A stretch of DNA of 57,682 nt, from positions 1 through 57,682 of the forward strand of contig CAIXKE010000054.1 of the NCBI GenBank assembly GCA_903919975.1, in the 5' to 3' direction. Positions 1 to 8,106 of this stretch are shown here, piece after piece (positions within the stretch are counted from its first letter, which is position 1; each line of letters begins with the position of its first letter). The DNA is from Akkermansiaceae bacterium (lineage in GTDB: Bacteria; Verrucomicrobiota; Verrucomicrobiia; Verrucomicrobiales; Akkermansiaceae). The notes beneath the pieces are model-generated. The model was not told the origin of the DNA. It saw only the letters and a program-made list of their open reading frames with translations, and did not search any database. Made by a program: the position numbers and the translations under genes.

Positions 1-1
1 C

Positions 2-1171
2 AACCGTCTTCAAAGTGGCGAGGGCGTCTCGCCCGCCGCCATCACCAACTACACCGCCAACGCGCTGAACCAGTATTCTTCCATCACCAATCCACAATCC
101 ACGATCCTCAATCCCATCCACGACGCCGACGGCAACGCAACCGCATATCCATTGCCTGCCAGCCTCACCGCCAACAGCGCTCTTACCTGGGACGCTGAAA
201 ACCGTCTCATCAGCACCACAGTCTCAGGGGTCACCACCACTTACCAGTATGACTCACATTCGCGGCGTATCACCAAAAACACCGGCGGCACGAATACCGT
301 ATACGTCTATGATGGCTGGAACCCGATTGCGGAATATGTCGGAAGTGCGCTCACGAAGTCTTACACTTGGGGAATCGACCTGAGCGGTTCCATGCAAGGC
401 GCTGGCGGCGTCGGTGGTCTCTTGGCGGTAGCCATCCACAATCACCAATCCACAATCTACTATCCTCTCTACGACGGCAACGGCAACGTGAGCGAATACC
501 TCGACAGCACGGGTGCATTCACCGCTCACTTTGAATATGACCCATTTGGCCGAACACTAGTCGACACGGATAGCAGCGGCTTGTTTGCCCACCGCTTCAG
601 CACCAAGCCGATTGATACTCAGACTGGCCTGTACTATTATGGCTATCGCTATTACGATCCGAATACTGGCCGCTGGCCATCCAGGGATCCGATCCAAGAA
701 AAAGGCGGAATCAATCTGTATGGGTTTGTAGGCAATAGCTCTATCAGCCGAATTGACCCTCTCGGTTTGGCTTACGGAGGGGGTGGCAATGCGGATTTTA
801 ATGAGAAGTTTGCGTGCTGGTGGGATTGCGGAGTGGAGAAGTCCAAGAAGGCAGCAGCACTGGCCGGACAGGCATTGGCAGAAACGCAAGATCGGTTTCC
901 TGGAATGACACTTCACAACGACAAGGCGGACGCTTGGCGGCATTGCTTCTGGAGTTGTGAGATGGCCAGAGCCATCGGCCAACAATGCGCAAAAGACATT
1001 GGCGACAACCACGAGAACGCTGGCAACCGAAAAGGACAACCCAAGAATGAGAGGGAAATGGATGAACACAACAACGCGGCCGGGCGCGGATTTGGATCTC
1101 AGTTTGGTAATTGCGCCGACCTATGCCAAAAGGCGCTTGATGACGGCAAACTAAAATTCATCACGCCATGA
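2..1171 (+). CDS. RHS/YD-repeat protein, C-terminal part with variable toxin-like tail (5' end outside window)
   Basis: The frame is open from base 2, so the gene starts upstream of the window. The visible 389 codons hold YD-type repeats ([34 protein letters not shown]), then the RHS core ending in a [19 protein letters not shown]-type motif and the DPLGL hinge near base 770. RHS proteins wrap a variable C-terminal effector in a beta-cocoon and deliver it to rival cells. The roughly 130-residue tail after DPLGL is the variable part. It has six or more cysteines and the motifs DAWRH, GDNHE and [10 protein letters not shown], whose His/Asp spacing suggests a metal-dependent enzyme. From memory this resembles a tail family listed as DUF6973; its activity is unknown to me. 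The next gene overlaps by 4 bases and is the likely immunity gene. The RHS call is firm; toxin activity is inference. Confidence 0.9.
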   Translation, partial: NRLQSGEGVSPAAITNYTANALNQYSSITNPQSTILNPIHDADGNATAYPLPASLTANSALTWDAENRLISTTVSGVTTTYQYDSHSRRITKNTGGTNTVYVYDGWNPIAEYVGSALTKSYTWGIDLSGSMQGAGGVGGLLAVAIHNHQSTIYYPLYDGNGNVSEYLDSTGAFTAHFEYDPFGRTLVDTDSSGLFAHRFSTKPIDTQTGLYYYGYRYYDPNTGRWPSRDPIQEKGGINLYGFVGNSSISRIDPLGLAYGGGGNADFNEKFACWWDCGVEKSKKAAALAGQALAETQDRFPGMTLHNDKADAWRHCFWSCEMARAIGQQCAKDIGDNHENAGNRKGQPKNEREMDEHNNAAGRGFGSQFGNCADLCQKALDDGKLKFITP

Positions 1172-1632
1172 AGTCTCCCAGGGTTTTCATAGCCATTTCA
1201 GCGACAATGGTTGTATTTGTTTTGTTCGCATTCGTGAAGTCTGATAGTGGTTTCGTAAAAGCATTGGAGCAATCGGCACGGGCCGCAACAGCAACCACGA
1301 ATCCGATAGTAACCGTCTCTGCCGTGACAAATTTTGCTTGGGACAAGCTGTTTATCTACGGCCCATATACTCCGGTTGACAGAATCCACGCTCAATTGGG
1401 GTTTAAGTGGTCTGAAGCACAGAAGACGCACATTGATTCGTCCGATACGTTCTATCTCCTTGTCTTCGTCAAGAGTAGCAACGTAGTTCGTCATGTGAAG
1501 CTGCCGCGCACGGTCGGCGAATTCCAAGGTCTTGAATCTAAAAATGAGTTCGCGTATGGTAGCGACACGTTCAAGGTTTTGTCCACCGGCGCGGGCAAGG
1601 ACACACGGTTCACTTTTTCTGCAACGCAGTAG
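1168..1632 (+). CDS. Putative immunity/accessory protein of the RHS tail, membrane-anchored
   Basis: 154 residues, overlapping the RHS stop codon in an ATGA, so the two are translationally coupled. Residues 5-24 are a single hydrophobic segment (signal anchor or signal peptide). The remainder is a compact soluble domain with the stretch [12 protein letters not shown] followed by a GFKW motif. I recall similar small proteins with an N-terminal membrane segment and a W-D-K-L-x-I-x-G-P-Y-T motif next to RHS or DUF6973-type genes, but I cannot name a characterised member. Immunity to an RHS effector is inferred only from position and coupling. A periplasm-facing domain would suggest that the effector acts in the envelope or enters through it. 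Confidence 0.7.
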   Translation: MKSPRVFIAISATMVVFVLFAFVKSDSGFVKALEQSARAATATTNPIVTVSAVTNFAWDKLFIYGPYTPVDRIHAQLGFKWSEAQKTHIDSSDTFYLLVFVKSSNVVRHVKLPRTVGEFQGLESKNEFAYGSDTFKVLSTGAGKDTRFTFSATQ

Positions 1633-1811
1633 TTTTACATGGTGTACATGGCCGAATTGACATCGGGTGAGTTTTCCAAGTTGTCATCGTTGTTGTTAGG
1701 TGTGATTTGCCGCGCTGTCATCGTAATTTCAGAACTCAATTTTAACCCCAGAAGGGGCCTGGTGTAACGCAGGTTCAATTGCCTTGGATTTGTGCGTCAG
1801 CAGAAGGGTCC

Positions 1812-2234
1812 ATGATGCGCCGGAATCTCAGACTACTTGAAGTTGCAATCCTGAGCATAGCTCTTGTGGTGGGCGTTTTTTTTCTATCAGCCAACTCCCA
1901 ACGCAAGGAGGTTTTTCGTCTGATAAATACGATTAGTCCAGAAGCATTCCGGATAGTGCATTTCTCTACGGATAGTTGGTTGCTCTTTGGCAAACCAGAA
2001 GCCAATTGGCTTCTGGAGTCCGCTGCGGGTCCGATGGCTGTTCCTTCAGATGCCGTTCTTGCAGATGAAATTGATCGCAAATATTTTCTGGGTGAAATGC
2101 GCCGGCGATTTGCTGGGACATGGACTCCTGTTGGAGATGAAAGACTTATGATATTTACACGGCCGGAAGGCGAGGTAAATGTTTGTCTCTCCAAAGATTC
2201 AAAATTAATGTGGATTTGTCTGTTAGGGGAATAG
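1812..2234 (+). CDS. Hypothetical membrane-anchored protein
   Basis: 140 residues from the ATG at 1812; the second ATG at 1815 is equally possible, and an AGAAGGG lies just upstream. An N-terminal hydrophobic segment (about residues 8-26, with VAILSIALVVGVFFL) is followed by a 110-residue soluble part without a motif I recognise. It ends shortly before a region of gene debris. It lies 180 bp after the putative RHS immunity gene, so it could be an orphan immunity or cargo gene of the same island. No function is assigned. Confidence 0.5.
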   Translation: MMRRNLRLLEVAILSIALVVGVFFLSANSQRKEVFRLINTISPEAFRIVHFSTDSWLLFGKPEANWLLESAAGPMAVPSDAVLADEIDRKYFLGEMRRRFAGTWTPVGDERLMIFTRPEGEVNVCLSKDSKLMWICLLGE

Positions 2235-2271
2235 GCAGTCGGTCTGATATTATTCAAAGGGAAAGACAAAA

Positions 2272-2296
2272 CAATAAAAAGGGCCATGGCATTTAT
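2272..2296. repeat. 25-bp direct repeat, copy 1
   Basis: Matches 2511-2535 at 24 of 25 bases. Each copy consists of CAATAAAAAGGG, a short gap and a CCATGG start-codon context, so each looks like a translation start region. The two copies enclose the transposase remnant. Confidence 0.8.
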
Positions 2297-2387
2297 CAAG
2301 AAACTATTTTGACTGTCTATTTGGAGCGGGTAGTCTGCGCGACATGAGGAGCGCGCGTTGGACGATTTTGCCTCGGACTGAGGGGGG

Positions 2388-2513
2388 GGGGGCGGGAAAC
2401 CGGTGATTTATCACTGCATATCGCGGGTGGTGGATCGGCGGTTTGCGTTCGGGGGGGATGAGAAGGAAAAACTGCGGACTTACATGCGGATGTATGAGAA
2501 TTTTTCGGGCCAA
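2388..2513 (+). pseudogene. Remnant of a REP-associated (Y1/IS200-like) transposase, N-terminal fragment
   Basis: Read in the frame of base 2403, about 40 codons encode VIYHCISRVVDRRF, a gap, then EKLRTYMRMYENFSG, ending in CAA TAA. This is the characteristic N-terminus of the RAYT subgroup of Y1 transposases, which normally continues into a catalytic HFH-type motif (MSNHFH). That HUH motif is absent because the sequence stops where the second 25-bp direct repeat begins. A run of about ten G residues lies just before the fragment, so the original start cannot be placed. It cannot be active, but it shows that the genome has or had a RAYT, which fits the REPIN-like palindromes elsewhere in the window. 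Confidence 0.75.
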
Positions 2514-2535
2514 TAAAAAGGGCCATGGAATTTAT
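2511..2535. repeat. 25-bp direct repeat, copy 2
   Basis: Second copy of the repeat at 2272-2296 (24 of 25 identical). It supplies the stop codon that ends the transposase remnant and the ATG that opens the PIN-domain remnant. Confidence 0.8.
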
Positions 2536-2776
2536 TACGAACGGGATTTTTATAATCATGCCTATTCCGGCCGCCGCTCTTTTTCCCAGAGCCGCGGAGC
2601 TTGCAGACCGCCACAGTGTCCGCCTTGGAACCCGCAGCCTAGATCTGCTACATGTCGCCGCAGCCCTACTTCTGGATTCTGAGATTTTTTTTAGCTTCGA
2701 CGAACGCCAACGCAAGGCTGCAAAGGCGGAGGGACTGAAAATCCAACCCTCCGAAACAGTCGTAAAAAAGCGCTGA
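2525..2776 (+). pseudogene. PIN-domain (VapC-type) ribonuclease remnant, C-terminal half
   Basis: 83 codons. The first 20 residues look unrelated and follow the repeat-derived ATG. The rest (AELADRHSVRLGTRSLDLLH, then AAALLLDSEIFFSFDERQRK) matches the C-terminal half of VapC-like PIN domains: the conserved LGTRSLDxLHVAAA helix and the (T/S)FDxRQ strand with its acidic residues. The N-terminal half, with the first catalytic Asp and Glu of a roughly 130-140-residue PIN protein, is missing, and no VapB antitoxin is beside it. It is probably inactive. Confidence 0.7.
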
Positions 2777-2787
2777 AACCGCTCCGC

Positions 2788-4008
2788 TTACCGCAGCATT
2801 CCCACCGCTTTTTTCGTGGCGTTTGCAAAAACCTCGATGTCGGATTCGGTATTGTAGAGGGCGAACGAGGCGCGGACGGTGCCGGTGGTGCCGAAGCGTG
2901 CCATCAGCGGTTGGCAACAATGGTGGCCGGTGCGCACGGCGACGCCCATTTGGTCGAGCAAAGTGCCGAGATCGTAGTGGTGGATGCCATCGATGTTGAA
3001 AGAGAGCGATCCTGAGCGGTTGGCGGGGCCGTAGAAGCGGATGCCGGAAATATCGGAGAGCGCGGCGGCGGCAGAGCGGATCAATGCTCCCTCATGTGCG
3101 TGGATTGCGTCGATGCCGATGCCATTGACGTAATCGAAGGCAGCGCCGAGCACGATGGCACCCTCGATGTTGGGAGTGCCGGCTTCGTATTTGAACGGGA
3201 GTTCGTTGTAGGTTGTGTGTTCGAAAGTGACTTCTTTGATCATTTCTCCGCCACCTTGCCAGGGGGGGAGTTCGTTGAGCAGTTCCGCGCGGCCCCAGAG
3301 CACACCGATGCCGGTGGGCGCGTAGATTTTGTGTCCGGAAAACGCCAGGAAATCCGCCCCGAGCGTCTGCACATCGACGGGAAGGTGGGCGATGGATTGG
3401 GCGGCGTCGATTAGCACGATCGCTCCGGCTTGTTTGGCGGCGCGAGTCAATTCAGCCACCGGGTTGACCGTGCCGAAAGCGTTGGAAATCCAGGTCACGG
3501 CGAGGATTTTTACGTTGCCTTGGGAGAGTTGGGAGCGGAAGGACTCTTGATCGAGTGTGCCGTCATCGTGGCAGGGGATTATCTTGAGTATCGCGCCGGT
3601 GCGTTGGCAGAGCATTTGCCATGGGACGATGTTCGAGTGGTGCTCGAGCGTGGAAATGAGCACTTCGTCGCCGGGTCCGATCTTGCCGGAAAGACTGAGG
3701 ATGTTGGCCACCAGATTGATGCCGCCGGTGGTGCCGGAGGTGAAAATCACCTCGTCGGGCGTTGTGGCGTGGAGATGGGTGGCGATGGTCTGGCGTGCAT
3801 TTTCAAATGCCTCGGTGGCGGCGCGGGCGAGTTGGTGGGTGCCGCGGTGGATGTTGGAATTGATGGTCTCGTAGTAATGCCGTGATGCCCGCAAGACAGC
3901 CATCGGCTTTTGGGTGGTCGCGGCATTGTCCAGATAGACGAGCGCTTGACCATGGATCGATTGATCGAGGATCGGAAAATCGGCGAGGAGCAATTCTTTG
4001 GAACGCAT
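2788..4008 (-). CDS. sufS: Cysteine desulfurase, SufS type
   Basis: 406 residues, the normal length for group II (SufS/CsdA) desulfurases, which take sulfur from L-cysteine for Fe-S cluster assembly. Visible landmarks are LVYLDNAATTQKP near residue 25, FTSGTTGGINLVA, the PLP-binding lysine in FSGHKIYAPTGIGVLWGR, and the catalytic cysteine in the RTGHHCCQPLM loop near residue 360. A double Cys at the active-site loop is common in this group. No other suf genes are adjacent. The scaffold-like gene at 47.5 kb is the only other cluster-assembly candidate here. Confidence 0.95.
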   Translation of the reverse strand: MRSKELLLADFPILDQSIHGQALVYLDNAATTQKPMAVLRASRHYYETINSNIHRGTHQLARAATEAFENARQTIATHLHATTPDEVIFTSGTTGGINLVANILSLSGKIGPGDEVLISTLEHHSNIVPWQMLCQRTGAILKIIPCHDDGTLDQESFRSQLSQGNVKILAVTWISNAFGTVNPVAELTRAAKQAGAIVLIDAAQSIAHLPVDVQTLGADFLAFSGHKIYAPTGIGVLWGRAELLNELPPWQGGGEMIKEVTFEHTTYNELPFKYEAGTPNIEGAIVLGAAFDYVNGIGIDAIHAHEGALIRSAAAALSDISGIRFYGPANRSGSLSFNIDGIHHYDLGTLLDQMGVAVRTGHHCCQPLMARFGTTGTVRASFALYNTESDIEVFANATKKAVGMLR

Positions 4009-4131
4009 GGAGTGATGCTTGAATTTGTGGGAGGAGGCGCGGGAGGGTGGAATAGGATACCGGGCCCCGCAATGCCGGAATTTTCGCTGCCTTCACATCC
4101 GCCCTTGCGGTGCGGGGCGGCGGCGGCTTGA

Positions 4132-5505
4132 ATGCCCGCCCCTGGCATGTATCTGCTGAATAAAATCGTCCAACTGCGGGAAAATTCCCACCCGGATCAT
4201 GAAAAACCGTTCCTCGAGCACCTCGAGGATCTACGGGTCATGATCACACGGGTTGTCCTCACCTTGGTGATTTCCATGGTGATTTGCTTCACCTTTCAGA
4301 AGCAATTGATGGAAGTGCTGCGGCGACCAGTCGAACAAGTCTGGATCACGCAACTCGAGGCGAAACTCCCGCAAACCGCCGAACAGGCGCCGCGTCCGCT
4401 GGACGTCGCGCAGTGGGAGAAAGCGAAATCCGTCGAGCATGCCGCCGCCGGACTGGATCCCGCGCAACGTGAATCGTTCTATCAGGCGTGCGGCGATGAA
4501 ACCTTGGTTTTTCACGCAAAATCCTCGGGTTTGCTCCGCGCCTCGCTGGCCTTGCCGGAGGGGAAACGCGAAGGGTTTATCGACGCTTTGAATGTTTCCC
4601 CGGATCTGAAACGGCAAGTCTTGGCCTTGGTCAAAACCGCGCCCAGTCCGGAGGTGGACAATCGCGGGAATTTGAAACTCATGTCCGCCCTGAAGCCGAC
4701 CGAAACCTTCATGTTGTCCATGAAGCTGTCATTTTTCGCAGGCATCATTCTGGCGTTTCCGTTGTTGCTGATGTTTGTCCTGCAATTCATTCTGCCCGGC
4801 CTGCATTCGAATGAAAAACGCGTGATGTGGCCATCGATGGCCGTTGGTTTCGGATTGTTCATCGGTGGTGTGTTGTTCGCTTATTATGGTGTCCTGCCGC
4901 GCGCCCTGACCTTTTTCTACGAATGGAGCGGCAACCTCGGGGTTTCTAACGATTGGCGGATCGGCGAATACATTTCGTTCGCCACGCAGTTCACGCTGCT
5001 GTTCGGGCTCTCTTTTGAACTGCCGGTGGTGGTGATGGTGTTTGTGAAACTCGGCATGCTCACCTATGAGACGATGTCGCGGACGCGGTCATACGCGATC
5101 CTCGCCATTTTCGTGACCGCCGCCGTGCTCACGCCCACGCCGGATGTGTTCACGCTGCTGCTCATGGCGCTGCCGATGATTTTGCTCTACGAAATCTGCA
5201 TCTGGCTCGCTTGGCTTGATCGCCGCAAGAACCGGGTGGCGGAGGAGCAAGAAGCCCGCGAGCGCGCGGAAAGAACTCTTGTTAGCCCGCATCAAGAACT
5301 CGAACCCGAGCCTGAACTTGAATCCGCCCCTGGGGACGATTATTTCAAAGATGATCCATATCATCACCATTCCGACTATGGCTCGGGTGATGACGGTTGG
5401 TCGGTCGACCATCCGCAGCAAGAATTTGATGACAGCCCGGAGCTTCCCGAAGTAAAGCCGGACGCAGCGGACGAGGTGACAAAGCGCCCCGACGAGCAAC
5501 CATGA
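4132..5505 (+). CDS. tatC: Twin-arginine translocase subunit TatC with a large periplasmic insertion
   Basis: 457 residues from the ATG at 4132; the ATG at 4147 is a possible alternative. TatC is the membrane core of the Tat exporter for folded proteins. The N-terminal FLEHLEDLR motif (residues 27-35) that helps read the twin-arginine signal is intact, as are later TatC segments such as GIILAFPLLLMFVLQFILPG and LTPTPDVFTLLLMALPM. Typical TatC is about 250 residues. Here the first periplasmic loop spans roughly residues 56-190, and the C-terminal tail after the last membrane helix (from about 370) is a long acidic, His-containing, probably disordered extension. It overlaps the next gene by 4 bases. 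Confidence 0.93.
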   Translation: MPAPGMYLLNKIVQLRENSHPDHEKPFLEHLEDLRVMITRVVLTLVISMVICFTFQKQLMEVLRRPVEQVWITQLEAKLPQTAEQAPRPLDVAQWEKAKSVEHAAAGLDPAQRESFYQACGDETLVFHAKSSGLLRASLALPEGKREGFIDALNVSPDLKRQVLALVKTAPSPEVDNRGNLKLMSALKPTETFMLSMKLSFFAGIILAFPLLLMFVLQFILPGLHSNEKRVMWPSMAVGFGLFIGGVLFAYYGVLPRALTFFYEWSGNLGVSNDWRIGEYISFATQFTLLFGLSFELPVVVMVFVKLGMLTYETMSRTRSYAILAIFVTAAVLTPTPDVFTLLLMALPMILLYEICIWLAWLDRRKNRVAEEQEARERAERTLVSPHQELEPEPELESAPGDDYFKDDPYHHHSDYGSGDDGWSVDHPQQEFDDSPELPEVKPDAADEVTKRPDEQP

Positions 5506-6347
5506 TCACAAAAGCATCCAAGGATTCCAGTGCCCGTTCGCCCTTTGCGGGTTGCGCCATTCTCATTGCGGCCTTGTTAGTTATGGTCTTTCTGATCGTG
5601 TTCTCAATCGTCACATTGTTTCGCCAATTCAATGAAATCGCGAAATTCACCGGCGAGAAACCGGTTTTGATCGAGGTTTCCTCACTCAACGACCAAGAAC
5701 CGGCACTCAACCGTCTTGCCGAGCGCTTGGAAGTGTTCCGGCAGCAATTGGATGGGGAAAAGGAAACCGCCCTCGCGTTGACCACCGATGACCTGAATCT
5801 CGCCATCGCCGCCTACCAACCGTTAGCGGATCTCCGCGGCACGTTCCGGGTCATGGCCATCGAGGGCGAAACGCTTCGCATCGCCATTTCCTTCCCGCTC
5901 AATGGAAAACCCCGTTTCACAAAGAAGGGCGAAAGTGGCTGGATCGCCTCGGACAGCCGGTTCCTCAACGGCACCCTTATCGCGCGGCCGGCCTTGCTCA
6001 AGCACGAGTTGATCTTGCAACTCGACCAAATCGAAGTTCCCGGCGCTTCGGTGCCGCGGGAGTTTATCGAACAGATGTCGCCCTATCGCATCACCGAACG
6101 TTATCTAGCTGATCCGCTGCTTGGGCCGGCGATGGACAAGCTGACTCGTGTCGGAATCTCCGATGGCAAACTGGTCCTCACCCGCATCCCCGGAGAGTCG
6201 GCTGCCGATGAAATCAGCAACGAGCAAGTGGATCATGCGAGCAACCGGTTCTTCGTGATCCTTGGCGTTGCCGCCTGTGTTTTCCTGTTGTTCGCGGGGA
6301 TCGTCATCTTCCTTGGCCTCCGCGGAAAAAGGAACCGTTATCACTGA
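5502..6347 (+). CDS. Hypothetical membrane protein, coupled to tatC
   Basis: 281 residues, starting in an ATGA overlap with tatC, so very likely co-translated. Two hydrophobic segments (about 17-41 and 249-273) flank a soluble domain of some 200 residues predicted to lie outside the cytoplasm. It contains repeated basic/acidic patches and a PYRITERYLADPLLGPAMDK stretch, with no motif I recognise. The C-terminus ends in a short basic tail. Coupling to tatC suggests a membrane-associated accessory role, but this is inference only. Confidence 0.75.
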   Translation: MITKASKDSSARSPFAGCAILIAALLVMVFLIVFSIVTLFRQFNEIAKFTGEKPVLIEVSSLNDQEPALNRLAERLEVFRQQLDGEKETALALTTDDLNLAIAAYQPLADLRGTFRVMAIEGETLRIAISFPLNGKPRFTKKGESGWIASDSRFLNGTLIARPALLKHELILQLDQIEVPGASVPREFIEQMSPYRITERYLADPLLGPAMDKLTRVGISDGKLVLTRIPGESAADEISNEQVDHASNRFFVILGVAACVFLLFAGIVIFLGLRGKRNRYH

Positions 6348-6373
6348 TAAGTCCCTGATTTACCCTACAAGAT

Positions 6374-6457
6374 GATTTGCCGCAAAAAATCGCAAAAGAC
6401 GCAAAAAACTTAAATTTGTTACTTTTTGAGCTTTTTTGCGCCTTTTTGCGGCTGATC
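6374..6457. repeat. AT-rich imperfect inverted repeat in a 196-bp intergenic gap
   Basis: GCCGCAAAAA at 6379-6388 pairs with TTTTTGCGGC at 6443-6452. The inner flanks (GACGCAAAAAACT and AGCTTTTTTGCG) pair partly as well. Such GCAAAAA-rich hairpins recur between genes in related genomes, as far as I recall. It could end transcription from the tatC operon. Nothing else is visible between 6348 and 6543. Confidence 0.55.
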
Positions 6458-6543
6458 TATTGTATTGCATCTTTCGGACTGCTCAGTAAACCCGCGAATT
6501 TCTCGTCTATTGACTCCAGCAAAACACCCGCCGAAGTTACGTT

Positions 6544-7326
6544 ATGCTTGAAGACGATTTCACCTATGTTTTTCGCAAGGCTCTCATGGGCCACGGGCTC
6601 ACGCTTGTCGATGCTGCCGAGCGGGCTGGACTCCGTGAATCCGCAGTGCTTGATTTTCAAAATGGTTCTTTCTCAGCGGAAACCGCCCGCAAACTCGCAA
6701 CGGTGCTAGGTCTTAATCCAGAGGCTTTCGCACGCCATGCGACCTATCAGCCGGAGCCGTTGGACTTGCATGGCATCGAGCGGATTGACCTGCCATTTGG
6801 TGAGGAACGTGTGAATGCATGGCTGGTCCGCGCGGGCGGTTCGATCATCTTGTTTGATGCCGGATTTAAAACTGCAGATCTCACCAAAGAGCTTTCCGAG
6901 CGCTGTGGCCGCCTTCCGGATCGCGTGTTCATCACTCATACGCACATCGATCACGTCGGGGCGCTTGAGCATTTTCTTGCGGCGGGTATTCCTGTCCATT
7001 CGGCGGATCTTCCTGGAACGGTCCACATGAAACCCGGAGAAACTGTTTTGTGCGGGCCGCTCGCCGTCCGGAGTTGTGATCTATCCGGTCATGCCATGCC
7101 ATCACTCGGCTTCGATGTCGATGGGCTGGCTGAGCCGGTGCTGGTCACGGGAGACGCGTTGTTCGCTGGATCGATGGGCGGTTGCAAAACGCCCGCTGTT
7201 TATCGACATGCCTTGGAGCGTTTGCGCGTTGTGCTCGGCCCTCTGCCGGATGTCACTGTGCTATTGCCCGGCCACGGCCCGGCGACCACCCTTGGTGAGG
7301 AACGCGTGGCAAATCCGTTTTTGTGA
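6544..7326 (+). CDS. MBL-fold hydrolase with N-terminal helix-turn-helix
   Basis: 260 residues. Residues 1-65 read as an XRE-like helix-turn-helix (GLTLVDAAERAGLRESAVLD, then SAETARKLATVLGL). Residues 75-260 are a metallo-beta-lactamase fold with the metal motif THTHIDHVG (131-139), a His in LSGHAMPS (183), the bridging Asp in VTGDALF (204) and the last His in LLPGHGPATT (244). This resembles glyoxalase II-like thiolesterases. The organisation suggests a DNA-binding protein with a hydrolase or sensing domain, or a hydrolase that borrowed the fold. No partner gene is evident. Substrate unknown. Confidence 0.85.
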   Translation: MLEDDFTYVFRKALMGHGLTLVDAAERAGLRESAVLDFQNGSFSAETARKLATVLGLNPEAFARHATYQPEPLDLHGIERIDLPFGEERVNAWLVRAGGSIILFDAGFKTADLTKELSERCGRLPDRVFITHTHIDHVGALEHFLAAGIPVHSADLPGTVHMKPGETVLCGPLAVRSCDLSGHAMPSLGFDVDGLAEPVLVTGDALFAGSMGGCKTPAVYRHALERLRVVLGPLPDVTVLLPGHGPATTLGEERVANPFL

Positions 7327-7461
7327 GACTCAGACATCCTGACGCGCCGGGAAATGGGATGACCTATCGAAGAGTTGGCTACGGGCGGAGACGCCCGCGC
7401 CACAGTGGCCCGGGCGTCTCCGCCCGCCGGCCAAATTGGGACTCGTGATGGTGAGACTCAG
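7323..7461. repeat. 16-bp perfect inverted repeat bracketed by 11-bp direct repeats
   Basis: The bases at 7382-7397 are exactly reverse-complementary to 7411-7426 (core GGGCGGAGACGCCC), giving a GC-rich hairpin with a 13-base loop. GTGAGACTCAG occurs at 7323-7333 and again at 7451-7461. The left copy contains the stop codon of the upstream plus-strand gene and the right copy contains the stop codon of the minus-strand gene. The hairpin may act as a transcription barrier between the convergent genes. Confidence 0.8.
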
Positions 7462-7967
7462 CGCTCGAGGTATTTGCGGGAGCCCCGCACATATTTTTCC
7501 GCCCACAGTTTGATCTTCGCCTGCTCGTCGAGTGGCAATGTCCGCACCACTTTGGCGGGCGATCCTAACACCAGCGATCCCGGTGGAATCACCGTGCCTC
7601 CCGTGACCAAAGCTCCCGCGCCGATGATCGAGCGTTCACCGATCACCGCGCCATCGAGCACGATCGCCCCCATGCCGACCAATACCTCGTCCTTCACCGT
7701 GCAGGCGTGAAGAATCGCCGAGTGGCCGACGGTTACCAGTTCCCCGACATAACATCCATAGTTGTCGGCAAGGTGGATCACCGCGTTGTCTTGAATGTTA
7801 GAGCGGGGGCCGATGATGATCTCGTTGATGTCGCCCCGCAAGGTGGCGTGATACCAAATGCTGGTTTCCTCATGTAAGGTCACGCGGCCGATCACGTCGG
7901 CGCTGGCGGCGATGAAGGCGGATGGATGGATATTAGGGGAAAACTCTGCGAAATTCTCGATGGCCAT
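7458..7967 (-). CDS. Gamma-class carbonic anhydrase-like protein (left-handed beta-helix)
   Basis: 169 residues from the ATG at 7967. Upstream in-frame codons run through palindromic intergenic sequence and do not look coding, so this start was chosen. Hexapeptide repeats form the left-handed beta-helix, and the three zinc-ligand histidines of the family are present: H65 in NAVIHLAD, H82 in TVGHSAI and H87 in LHAC. Members (YrdA/CaiE/gamma-CA-like) are trimers; some hydrate CO2 and others have unknown function. It ends with LWAEKYVRGSRKYLER, a typical C-terminal helix. It is transcribed convergently with the HTH-MBL gene. Confidence 0.92.
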   Translation of the reverse strand: MAIENFAEFSPNIHPSAFIAASADVIGRVTLHEETSIWYHATLRGDINEIIIGPRSNIQDNAVIHLADNYGCYVGELVTVGHSAILHACTVKDEVLVGMGAIVLDGAVIGERSIIGAGALVTGGTVIPPGSLVLGSPAKVVRTLPLDEQAKIKLWAEKYVRGSRKYLER

Positions 7968-8036
7968 GGCGGAGGATAAATCAAGTCTTCTTTCTCCGCA
8001 AGCAGGCAACGGAGCCAGTAACATCCGCCCGGAGCT

Positions 8037-8068
8037 CTGTCCCTGCCGCCACGCAGGGACAGTTTTTT
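8037..8068 (+). terminator. Hairpin with T-tract (terminator-like)
   Basis: The 10-base arms 8037-8046 and 8053-8062 (CTGTCCCTGC/GCAGGGACAG) pair perfectly around a 6-base loop and are followed by TTTTTT. On the plus strand this has the form of an intrinsic terminator, but no plus-strand gene ends here. It may be part of the local repeat cluster and only act against antisense transcription. Confidence 0.45.
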
Positions 8069-8106
8069 GCCTTCGGCCATGCGAGGTGAATGATTTGGCG
8101 AATGAA

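Noticed and set aside
6377-6709. Possible 110-residue gene upstream of and overlapping the HTH-MBL gene
   Set aside because: It begins inside the intergenic AT-rich hairpin and then runs in the wrong frame through the well-supported MBL gene.
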